Positions 1 through 6,301 of a DNA stretch of 8,149 nt are shown here, piece by piece. Under the pieces are notes generated by a model, which made no database searches, was not told where the DNA came from, and saw nothing but the letters and a program-made list of their open reading frames with translations. The stretch is from positions 1-8,149 of the forward strand of contig JAQGJF010001084.1 in NCBI GenBank assembly GCA_028290765.1. The letters are read 5' to 3'. Within the stretch, counting starts at the first letter, position 1, and each line of letters opens with the position of its first letter. The DNA is from Tardiphaga sp. (GTDB lineage: Bacteria > Pseudomonadota > Alphaproteobacteria > Rhizobiales > Xanthobacteraceae). A program made the position numbers and the translations under genes.

Positions 1-126
1 GTCGGCATGCAGATCATCGGCCGCCATCTGGCGGACCGTACCGTGCTCGCCGCCTCCGGCGCCTTCGAACAAGCGCGTCAGTGGGCTCACAAATGGCCGA
101 AACTGTTGGGCGACCTCGGCCTCTGA
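1..126 (+). CDS. Amidase-signature family amidase, C-terminal end (partial)
   Basis: Frame 1 is open from the first base to a TGA at 124-126 and gives 41 residues. They fit the conserved C-terminus of amidase-signature enzymes (GatA/AtzE-type): a VGMQIIGRH stretch (family pattern P-x-G-h-Q-h-h-G) followed by D-x-x-x-L-A-A and a final helix FEQARQW. Full-length members are about 400-500 residues, so only the last tenth is seen and the Lys-Ser-Ser catalytic triad lies outside the window. Such enzymes hydrolyse carboxamides to acid and ammonia in the cytoplasm. The gap to the next gene is 45 bases with no evident terminator, so co-transcription with the substrate-binding protein is likely. The family call is fairly secure; the substrate is unknown. 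Confidence 0.75.
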   Translation, partial: VGMQIIGRHLADRTVLAASGAFEQARQWAHKWPKLLGDLGL

Positions 127-156
127 CACTGCCTCCGAATTCCCTCCAGCCAATCC

Positions 157-162
157 AGAAGG
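157..162 (+). promoter_or_regulatory. Ribosome binding site that decides the start of the family-5 binding protein
   Basis: AGAAGG touches the first in-frame ATG (163) with no spacer but lies 9 bases before the second ATG (172). Normal Shine-Dalgarno spacing therefore favours 172, which also places the lysine and arginine right at the start of the signal peptide. Confidence 0.55.
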
Positions 163-171
163 ATGCACGAT

Positions 172-1785
172 ATGAAGCTCGATCGTAGTCTCGTTACGGC
201 GGCGCTGCTCACAGCGTCCGTTGCCTTGCCCGGCGCTCCCCCGCTCGCGGCCGAAATCGCCAAGGATACGATGGTCATCGTATCCGAAATGGGCCCCAAC
301 GGCCTCGACACGATGGTGCCGACCGCCAACGATCACAGCCGCATGGTGGTCTGGCAGGCCTATGACCGGCTCGTCAGCCACGGCGAGAAAAAACTGGCGG
401 ACGGCACGGTGTCCTACGACGCCAAGATCATGACGCCGGAGCTCGCCGAAAGCTGGGAAGCGGGCGACGACGGCAAGACCTACGTGTTTCATCTGCGCAA
501 GGATGCCACGTTCCACGACGGCACCCCGGTCACCGCCAAGGACGTCAAATGGTCGTTCGATCGCGCCATCGCCGCCGGCGGCTTCCCGGCGGTGCAGATG
601 GCGGCGGGCTCGCTGGTCAAGCCCGAGCAGTTCACGGTCGTCGACGATCACACCTTCAAGGCCACGTTCGAACAGTTCAACAAGCTGACAATGCCGGACC
701 TCGTCGTGCCGGTGCCCGTCATCGTGAACTCGGAACTGGCCAAGAAACACGCGACGCCCCAGGACCCGTGGGCGTTCGACTGGGTGTCACGCAATGATTG
801 CGGCGGCGGCGCCTACAAGGTGGAATCCTGGTCGCCGGGCCAGCAGACCGTCTTCACCCGGTTCGACGCCTGGAAGTCCGGACCATTGCCCCAACTCAAG
901 CGCGTCATCTATCGGCAGATCGCCTCGGCCGGAACGCGCCGGGCGCTGCTGGAAAAGGGCGACGTCGACATGTCGGTCGGCCTGCCACCGAAGGATTACG
1001 CCGAACTGGCGGAACAGGGGAAGGTCAAGATCATCGGCGTGCCGGTGCAGAACGACCTCGTGTTCGTCGACATGAATGTGAAGATCGCCCCGTTCGACAA
1101 TCCCAAGGTGCGCGAAGCGATCTCCTACGCCATCCCCTACAAGGAGATCGTCAGCTCCGCGCTCTATAACCGCGCCAAGCCGATGTTCGGTGGCGATCCC
1201 GCAAAGCCCTACCCCGACGCGACCTGGCCGGTTCCGATCAAGCATGGCCAGGATCTCGCCAAGGCCAAGCAATTGCTCACCGAGGCCGGTTTTCCCAATG
1301 GCTTCAAGACCACGCTGTCGATCGACCTCAGCGAATCCACCGTGCGCGAACCCAGCGCGATCCTGATCCAGGAAGCGCTCAAGACGATCGGCGTCGAGAT
1401 CACGATCGAGAAGGTGCCGGGCTCGAACTGGTTTGCCCAGATGGCCAGCAAGACGATGCCGATGGTCATCGCCGAATTCTACGGCTGGCTCGACTACCCC
1501 GACTACTTCTTCTTCTGGACCTTTCACGGCGGCAATAATTCGGTGTTCAACACCGCCAACTATGTCAATCCCGACCTCGACAAGGTGATCGACCTGGCGC
1601 GCTTCACCCGCGATCCGGAAGTCTACAAGACCAACCTGAACAAGATGGTCGACATCGTCATGACCGATCTGCCCCGCATCCCGCTCTATACCCGCTTTGC
1701 CGACTATGCGGTGCAGAAGAACGTCCAGGGTTTTGAGTACTGGTTTCACACCCATCCGGACTTCCGCAAGCTCTACAAGGAGTGA
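172..1785 (+). CDS. ABC transporter substrate-binding protein, family 5 (peptide/nickel/opine type)
   Basis: A 537-residue exported protein of the DppA/OppA/NikA-like family (SBP_bac_5), which captures a solute in the periplasm for an ABC importer. Residues 1-27 form a Sec signal peptide: positive MKLDR, a hydrophobic stretch, and probable cleavage after LAA. The family core is seen at about 88-132, with LAESWEAGDDGKTYVFHLR and then D-G-x-P-V-T-A-K-D-V-x-W-S-F. A second hallmark is the hydrophobic/aromatic segment YGWLDYPDYFFFW near 436-452, followed by the family's C-terminal lobe ending in a region that includes IPLYTRF. The length is normal for the family. An alternative ATG lies at 163. 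No permease or ATPase of this system is in the window; the gene sits between two amidase genes, 45 bases after one and 55 before the other. An amide, short peptide or modified amino acid is a plausible ligand, but that is inference from context. Confidence 0.92.
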   Translation: MKLDRSLVTAALLTASVALPGAPPLAAEIAKDTMVIVSEMGPNGLDTMVPTANDHSRMVVWQAYDRLVSHGEKKLADGTVSYDAKIMTPELAESWEAGDDGKTYVFHLRKDATFHDGTPVTAKDVKWSFDRAIAAGGFPAVQMAAGSLVKPEQFTVVDDHTFKATFEQFNKLTMPDLVVPVPVIVNSELAKKHATPQDPWAFDWVSRNDCGGGAYKVESWSPGQQTVFTRFDAWKSGPLPQLKRVIYRQIASAGTRRALLEKGDVDMSVGLPPKDYAELAEQGKVKIIGVPVQNDLVFVDMNVKIAPFDNPKVREAISYAIPYKEIVSSALYNRAKPMFGGDPAKPYPDATWPVPIKHGQDLAKAKQLLTEAGFPNGFKTTLSIDLSESTVREPSAILIQEALKTIGVEITIEKVPGSNWFAQMASKTMPMVIAEFYGWLDYPDYFFFWTFHGGNNSVFNTANYVNPDLDKVIDLARFTRDPEVYKTNLNKMVDIVMTDLPRIPLYTRFADYAVQKNVQGFEYWFHTHPDFRKLYKE

Positions 1786-1827
1786 GAAGACGGCAAGCGC
1801 ACCCGGATTGGGCGCGCCTGCATCTCA

Positions 1828-1833
1828 AAGGGA
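1828..1833 (+). promoter_or_regulatory. Ribosome binding site supporting a GTG start at 1841
   Basis: AAGGGA lies 7 bases before GTG 1841. The reading frame stays open upstream to 1697, inside the previous gene, but that part reads as out-of-frame protein. The site and the start of recognisable amidase sequence both point to GTG 1841. Confidence 0.55.
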
Positions 1834-1840
1834 AAGCACC

Positions 1841-3037
1841 GTGCAAGACACACTCGGCGCCTTCGTTCCGGGCGACACACTCCGCCGGGCGCCGCACCGG
1901 TCAGGCCCGCTATCGGGCCTGACCTTCGCGGCCAAGGACCTGTTCGATGTCGCCGGCAGCGTGACCGGCTGCGGCAATCCCGACTGGGCCGCAACGCATG
2001 AGATAGCCGAGACCAATGCCTGGGCCGTCGACGCCTTGCTCGAAGCCGGTGCCGCGCTGACGGGCAAAACCATCACTGACGAAATCTCACTTGGGCTGCT
2101 CGGCATCAACAAATTTTACGGCACGCCACTCAATCCGCGCGCGCCGGACCTCGTACCGGGCGGCTCGTCGAGCGGCTCCGCTTCCGCGGTTGCGGGCAGC
2201 CTGGTCGATGTCGCTTTAGGCACCGACTCCGGCGGCTCGGTACGCATACCCGCGAGTTTTTGCGGACTTTACGGCTTGCGGCCGACCCACGGCCGCATCT
2301 CCGTCGCCGGCATGATGACCCAGGCCCCATCGTTCGACACCGTCGGCTATTTCGCGCGCGATGCAATGACCTTCGGCCGCGTCGGCGCCGTGCTGCTCGG
2401 AGAGCCAGTCGTTGCAGCTCTCCCTACAGATATCATCGTCGCGACCGATTGTTTCGGCGTGGCGGACGAACTCGTGCACCACGCGTTGCAGCCGGTCATC
2501 GACCGGCTACGCCATGCCGTGCCGGTCACCGAGTCACCCGTCGCCGAAGACGACCTTCTCGACTGGGCGCGCCACCAGCGCGTGCTGCAGAAAAGCGAAT
2601 TCCACGCCACCTTTCGGGACTGGATCGACCGGGTCAACCCGCGCTTCTCCTCGGAAGTGGCCGGCGCGTTCGCCGATGACGGTCGTATTCCGGTAGACGA
2701 TCTTGCGGCCGCCAAGGCCTTCCGCAAAAGCGCGTTGAGCTGGCTTGACGGCCTGCTCGACGGACGGCGTATGCTCTGCCTACCGACCTCGCCCATTCTG
2801 CCGATCGGCCGCAACGCGCGCCTGTCGGAGATTCGGACGGCGGTGCACCGGATCGTCGACCTGACCGGCATCGCCGGACTGACGGGCCTTCCGCAAGTGA
2901 ACCTGCCCGTCGCGACATCCGGTTCTGTACCGGTCGGGCTGTCCCTCATCGGCTGGCGCGGCGGCGATGCGGCACTGGTCGCCGCGGCCACTGCCCTGGC
3001 GCGGGATTTCTCCATCGGATTGTTCGAGGAGCTGTAA
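1841..3037 (+). CDS. Amidase-signature amidase, short AMI1-like type
   Basis: A 398-residue cytoplasmic amidase starting at GTG. The complete catalytic triad of the amidase-signature family is visible: Lys32 in FAAKDLFDV, the cis-Ser Ser109 in GGSSSGSASAVA, and the nucleophile Ser133 in GTDSGGSVRIPAS. The 24-residue spacing from Ser109 to Ser133 matches that of fatty acid amide hydrolase (217 to 241). At under 400 residues it is shorter than GatA or most bacterial amidases. From memory, its N-terminal half (SGLTFAAKDLFDV, VTGCGNPDW, SFDTVGYFARD) closely resembles plant AMI1, which converts indole-3-acetamide to indole-3-acetate and has the same compact layout. This supports the subfamily, not the substrate. 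There is no signal peptide. The gene follows a family-5 binding protein and its TAA overlaps the next start (TAATG), so it is probably translated together with the GlcG-like protein. Confidence 0.93.
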   Translation: MQDTLGAFVPGDTLRRAPHRSGPLSGLTFAAKDLFDVAGSVTGCGNPDWAATHEIAETNAWAVDALLEAGAALTGKTITDEISLGLLGINKFYGTPLNPRAPDLVPGGSSSGSASAVAGSLVDVALGTDSGGSVRIPASFCGLYGLRPTHGRISVAGMMTQAPSFDTVGYFARDAMTFGRVGAVLLGEPVVAALPTDIIVATDCFGVADELVHHALQPVIDRLRHAVPVTESPVAEDDLLDWARHQRVLQKSEFHATFRDWIDRVNPRFSSEVAGAFADDGRIPVDDLAAAKAFRKSALSWLDGLLDGRRMLCLPTSPILPIGRNARLSEIRTAVHRIVDLTGIAGLTGLPQVNLPVATSGSVPVGLSLIGWRGGDAALVAAATALARDFSIGLFEEL

Positions 3038-3528
3038 TGACCGACGTCAAGGACACCCGAACGCTGACGCTCGAAGGCGCGCTCAAGGTGCTGAATGCGG
3101 CGATCGCCGAGGCGACCCGCATCGGACAGCCGATGTGCATCGCCGTGGTCGACACCGGCGGCAATCTGCTGGCGTTCGGGCGCATGGACGGATCGAAAGG
3201 ACTGAGCGTCACCTCCTCGATCAACAAAGCGCGAACCTCGGCGCTGTCCGGCGCACCGACCGGCGGTGCTCATGCGGACGTGGAGATCCAGGTCACCCTC
3301 GCCCATGAAAACCGCTGGACCAACCTGATCGGCGGCCTGCCCATCCGCGTCGATGGCTTTATTCTCGGCGCGGTGGCAGCAGGCTCCGGTTCCGGCACAC
3401 AAGACCTCGCCGTCGCCCGGGCCGGTGCGGCCGCGATCCCGGGCGCCGGCATGTATATCGAGTTCACTCCGATGGGCGCCGAAGGCAGCGGGATCATCCG
3501 CGGGTCGGCATCGTCTTCGACGACTTGA
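3037..3528 (+). CDS. GlcG/HbpS-like small protein (DUF336)
   Basis: A 163-residue protein of the GlcG/HbpS family (PF03928, DUF336). The family pattern is present: an N-terminal helix (LTLEGALKVLNAAIAEA), the core strand MCIAVVDTGGNLLAFGRMDG at about 33-52, a helix carrying INKARTSA at 62-69, and the glycine-rich part GGLPIRVDGFILGAVAAGSG with TQDLAVARAGAAA at 99-133. Streptomyces HbpS of this family binds haem and senses redox stress; most members have no proven function and often lie beside catabolic genes. Start ATG 3037 overlaps the amidase stop by one base, and GAGGAG at 3026-3031 lies 5 bases before it. This tight coupling suggests a role linked to the amidase, perhaps as an accessory or substrate-binding partner. 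That is inference. The Ser/Thr-rich end (SASSSTT) looks disordered. Confidence 0.88.
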   Translation: MTDVKDTRTLTLEGALKVLNAAIAEATRIGQPMCIAVVDTGGNLLAFGRMDGSKGLSVTSSINKARTSALSGAPTGGAHADVEIQVTLAHENRWTNLIGGLPIRVDGFILGAVAAGSGSGTQDLAVARAGAAAIPGAGMYIEFTPMGAEGSGIIRGSASSSTT

Positions 3529-3564
3529 ATTCAAAAAATTACCCGGAGCGCGATAACATCAGCC

Positions 3565-3650
3565 CCGTCATTGCGAGCGAAGCGAAGCAATCCAGGAGCC
3601 AAGGAAGAAAGACTGGATTGCTTCGTCGCAAGAGCTCCTCGCAATGACGG
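3565..3650. repeat. Intergenic palindromic repeat, long stem-loop between convergent genes
   Basis: The outer arms CCGTCATTGCGAG (3565-3577) and CTCGCAATGACGG (3638-3650) are perfect 13-base complements. The inner arms CGAAGCAATCCAG (3583-3595) and CTGGATTGCTTCG (3613-3625) are also perfect 13-base complements. They are separated by an asymmetric internal loop (5 and 12 bases) and a 17-base apical loop. The type is familiar from intergenic regions of Bradyrhizobium and Rhodopseudomonas genomes (established knowledge, recalled). Its place between two converging gene sets would suit a bidirectional transcription end or mRNA 3' protection, but it has no long T-run, so a terminator role is unproven. 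The rest of the 3529-3662 gap shows nothing else. Confidence 0.85.
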
Positions 3651-3662
3651 AGTTGGCTGTCC

Positions 3663-4586
3663 CTAGCCGAAATACCGCGCAAGGATGCTCTTATCCACCT
3701 TGCAGATGTAGGTGTATTTCGGATTGACCACCTGGGTGCAGCGGGCTTCGGCGATCTGCCCGAGCAGCATGTAGCCCTCCGGCGCCGGAATTTTCCAACC
3801 GTCTTCGAGCCAATAGATCATTTCCTCGAACGCGAGGCGCATCGCGTCTTCGAGCGGGCGGGCACAGCCCAAGGTGCAGATATGCGTCGGCGTCTCGATG
3901 CGCGGATGATTCAGCCGCGGCGGGGCTTTTTCCAGCGACACCTTGACGGTCAGCGTCGTCGCTATCTCGATGGCGCCCATGCCGTTGGCTTCGCCGTCGC
4001 CCTGGATGGCGTGGCAGTCGCCGAGGAAGAGATGGGCGCCGTCCTTGTTGACCCGCAACATCACGGTGTTGCCGGTGGTGATTTCCTGCACGTCGAGATT
4101 ACCGCCATGCGTGCCGTTGTCGATGGTCAGCACCGCGCCATGCACCGGCGCGACACCGATCACGCCGATCATCGGCTTCACCGGCAATTTGAGATGTTCG
4201 TTCCAGTGCACGAGGCCGTCTTTGACCTCGACGACTCGGGTCTGCCGGCCGAACTCTTTTCGTCGAACCCAATCGGGAAACATGCCGATCCCCGGCCACA
4301 GCGCGGTGAAACCAAGCTTGTCGAGCTCCATCTTGACGATCTCGACCTTCAGCATGTCGCCGACTTTCGCGCCCTTCACTTCGATCGGTCCGGTCGCGCC
4401 ATTGACGAAAGGAAGCGTGACGTCGGCCTCGGTCAGTTGCTGGCCGACATGACGGATCGTGCCGTCATTGACGTTGATGGCCGTTTCCACCACGAAGGTC
4501 TCGCCCGGTTCGACGCTGCCGACGAACTTGTCATCGCCCGAAAGCGCATATTTGATATGGCCTATCTTGCTGACGCGCTGGGACAT
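3663..4586 (-). CDS. Acetamidase/formamidase family hydrolase
   Basis: A 307-residue protein of the FmdA/AmdA family (PF03069), unrelated to amidase-signature enzymes. Members hydrolyse short amides such as formamide or acetamide to ammonia and the acid. Diagnostic stretches are MIGVIGVAP at 139-147, HGGNLDVQEIT at 160-170, LRVNKDGAHLFLGDCHAIQG at 177-196 followed by DGE, and the C-terminal THICTLGCARPLEDAM near 234-249. The conserved His, Asp and Glu residues of the GD-x-HA-x-QGDGE segment are intact. The size fits the ~300-residue class rather than the ~400-residue Methylophilus FmdA. There is no signal peptide, so it is cytoplasmic. The start is well fixed: AAGGAGG (4594-4600 on the minus strand) lies 7 bases before the ATG. 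It is the last gene of the transporter operon, 33 bases after the permease, which implies it acts on the imported solute. The family is secure; the substrate is not known. Confidence 0.94.
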   Translation of the reverse strand: MSQRVSKIGHIKYALSGDDKFVGSVEPGETFVVETAINVNDGTIRHVGQQLTEADVTLPFVNGATGPIEVKGAKVGDMLKVEIVKMELDKLGFTALWPGIGMFPDWVRRKEFGRQTRVVEVKDGLVHWNEHLKLPVKPMIGVIGVAPVHGAVLTIDNGTHGGNLDVQEITTGNTVMLRVNKDGAHLFLGDCHAIQGDGEANGMGAIEIATTLTVKVSLEKAPPRLNHPRIETPTHICTLGCARPLEDAMRLAFEEMIYWLEDGWKIPAPEGYMLLGQIAEARCTQVVNPKYTYICKVDKSILARYFG

Positions 4587-4619
4587 CTGGGTTCCTCCTT
4601 GAAGTTTGACGTGTGATTT

Positions 4620-5468
4620 TTATTGAATGCGACGCCACGGCATCAGCAGCCGCTCGATCCGGCCGACCGCGAAGGTCAGCAGCAGCGCCAGCGCGATCGT
4701 GGCCACCAGCGCCGCGAACACTTTCGGGATGATATAAAGCGATCCCGCCTTGAAAATGGCGTGGCCCAGCCCCTCCGACGACGACATGAATTCGCCGACG
4801 ATGGCGCCGATCAGCGCGAAGCCGACGGTGAGTTTCAAGCCGGCAAAGATATCGGTCAGCGAGGCCGGCACCACGAGCTTGCGGAAGATCTGGAATTTCG
4901 AGGCGCCGAGCGTCCGCATCAGGTTGATCTGATCGGTATCTACCCCCACCGCACCCTTGTAGGACGTGACCAGGGCAACGATCACCACGGACAGCGTCGA
5001 CATCGCCACTTTCGAGATCAATCCGGTGCCGAACCAGATGATGATGATCGGCGCCAGCGCGATGATCGGGATCGAGCCGAGCGCGATCACGAACGGCTCG
5101 ACCACGCGGGAGACGAACCGCGAATACCACAGCGAAAGCCCGATCACGGTGCCGAAGAAATTGCCGACGAGAAAGCCGAGCACGGTTTCGAGTCCGGTGA
5201 CATAGGTGTCGCGCCAAAGGCTGCCGTCGCTCGCCATCTGCCCAAGGAACTTGGCGATCGCCGAGGGCGAGCCGAACATGAAGGCCGCCTGCTTGTTGTT
5301 CGCCGTCATGTAGTCCCAGAAGCCGAGCAGCACGGCCAGCAGCGCCAGCTGCGTCGCCAGAACGAACACGGTCGCGCGCAGCCGGTGCCACCGCCGCCTT
5401 GCCGGCGTCAGCGGAGCTTTCCGGGAGGTGGCCGCGCGGTCCGTGCCGCTCTCCGCATCGGCGGTCAC
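4620..5468 (-). CDS. ABC transporter permease, NitT/TauT (SsuC/TauC) type
   Basis: A 282-residue inner-membrane permease of the binding-protein-dependent transport family (BPD_transp_1). About six hydrophobic segments are visible near residues 33-52, 92-115, 123-149, 153-171, 212-226 and 249-269. The EAA cytoplasmic loop that docks the ATPase is clear at about 184-213 (MRTLGASKFQIFRKLVVPAS, then a G at 210). An Arg-rich N-terminus (PARRRWHRLRA) before the first helix fits the positive-inside rule. It starts at GTG 5468, which overlaps the ATPase stop as GTGA, with no clear Shine-Dalgarno, so translation probably depends on coupling. It closely resembles permeases of the sulfonate/taurine/nitrate group; the homodimer would form the pore for the solute delivered by the binding protein encoded two genes upstream. 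Confidence 0.94.
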   Translation of the reverse strand: MTADAESGTDRAATSRKAPLTPARRRWHRLRATVFVLATQLALLAVLLGFWDYMTANNKQAAFMFGSPSAIAKFLGQMASDGSLWRDTYVTGLETVLGFLVGNFFGTVIGLSLWYSRFVSRVVEPFVIALGSIPIIALAPIIIIWFGTGLISKVAMSTLSVVIVALVTSYKGAVGVDTDQINLMRTLGASKFQIFRKLVVPASLTDIFAGLKLTVGFALIGAIVGEFMSSSEGLGHAIFKAGSLYIIPKVFAALVATIALALLLTFAVGRIERLLMPWRRIQ

Positions 5469-6301
5469 TGCAGCACGACGTCGAGATCGGCCCAGATGCG
5501 CCGAACATATTTGCTGAAATCGTCGCTGTCTCGCGCCGCCATCATATCGGTCCGCTCGGCTCCCAGCGCGATGTCATAGACGGCCTTCACCTGCGTCGGC
5601 CGCTTGGACAGCACGATCACCCGATCGGCGAGCGATACCGCTTCCTCGATATCGTGGGTGATGAGCAACAGCGATCGCCCGCCCTTGCGCACCAGCTTCG
5701 CGGTATCGTTCTCGATCAGCAATTTATTCTGAAAATCGAGCGACGCAAATGGCTCGTCGAGCAAAAGGACGTCCGGTTCGTTGACCAAGGTGCGGGCCAG
5801 CGCCACGCGTTGCCGCATGCCGCCCGAAAGCGTCGAAGGGAAATGATCGGCAAAGCCATGGAGCCCGAGCTGGTCGAGCATGGCGCGGCTGCGATCCTCG
5901 GCCTCGCTCGCCGCCACGCCGCGGATTTCAAGGCCGAGCATCGTATTGCTGAGCGCGGTCCGCCACGGCAGCAGCAGATCCTTTTGCAGCATGTAGCCGA
6001 CATTCTGCGGCTGGCCGGCGATTTCCCGGCCATTCCAGCGTATCCGCCCCGAATCCGGCGTCAGCAACCCGCACAGCGTGTTCAGCAGCGTCGTCTTGCC
6101 GCAACCGGAAGGCCCGACGATGCTGACGATCTCGCCTTTGCCGAGCGTCAGGCTCAGATCGCCGATCACCGGGACGATCCGTCCGTCGACCTCGTAGCTC
6201 TTGGCGACGCGTTCGACGACCAGCGGTATTCCCGCCATACCGGCCGCGCCCGCACTCGTTTTTGCGGGACCGGCGTCGGCGCCGTTGATCCTGCCCGTCA
6301 T
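5465..6301 (-). CDS. ABC transporter ATP-binding protein, NitT/TauT (SsuB/TauB) type
   Basis: A 278-residue ATPase with every motif intact: Walker A GPSGCGKTT (63-71), Q-loop Gln106 in YMLQKDLLLPW, signature LSGGMRQR (158-165), Walker B VLLLDEPFASLD (178-189) and H-loop His216 in LLLITHDIEEA. The LLPWRT after the Q-loop and the DFQNKLLIE region are typical of the sulfonate/taurine/nitrate ATPases. The start is set at ATG 6301 because it overlaps the upstream stop as ATGA; the frame stays open to 6412, but that part runs inside the binding-protein gene. A second in-frame ATG at 6238 (MAGIPLVVERV) begins right at the conserved domain and would remove a 21-residue Ala/Gly-rich leader, so it is the main alternative. 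It drives the permease encoded next. Confidence 0.95.
   Translation of the reverse strand: MTGRINGADAGPAKTSAGAAGMAGIPLVVERVAKSYEVDGRIVPVIGDLSLTLGKGEIVSIVGPSGCGKTTLLNTLCGLLTPDSGRIRWNGREIAGQPQNVGYMLQKDLLLPWRTALSNTMLGLEIRGVAASEAEDRSRAMLDQLGLHGFADHFPSTLSGGMRQRVALARTLVNEPDVLLLDEPFASLDFQNKLLIENDTAKLVRKGGRSLLLITHDIEEAVSLADRVIVLSKRPTQVKAVYDIALGAERTDMMAARDSDDFSKYVRRIWADLDVVLQ

Noticed and set aside
787..1755. Long minus-strand open frame opposite the family-5 binding protein
   Set aside because: High-GC shadow of the real gene. The translation is His/Asp/Arg/Val-rich with no family motif, and the plus strand encodes a complete recognised protein.
2347..3534. 395-codon minus-strand open frame opposite the amidase and GlcG-like genes
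   Set aside because: It spans two well-supported plus-strand genes, has a low-complexity Arg/Ser/Pro composition, and shows no recognisable domain.
3565..3650. CRISPR-like or tRNA-like structure
   Set aside because: There is a single palindrome with no repeat-spacer series and no tRNA cloverleaf or CCA end. It fits a dispersed palindromic repeat.
4623..5579. Plus-strand open frame opposite the permease gene
   Set aside because: The composition is Arg/His/Asp/Gln-rich, typical of an antisense shadow. The permease on the other strand has membrane segments and an EAA loop.
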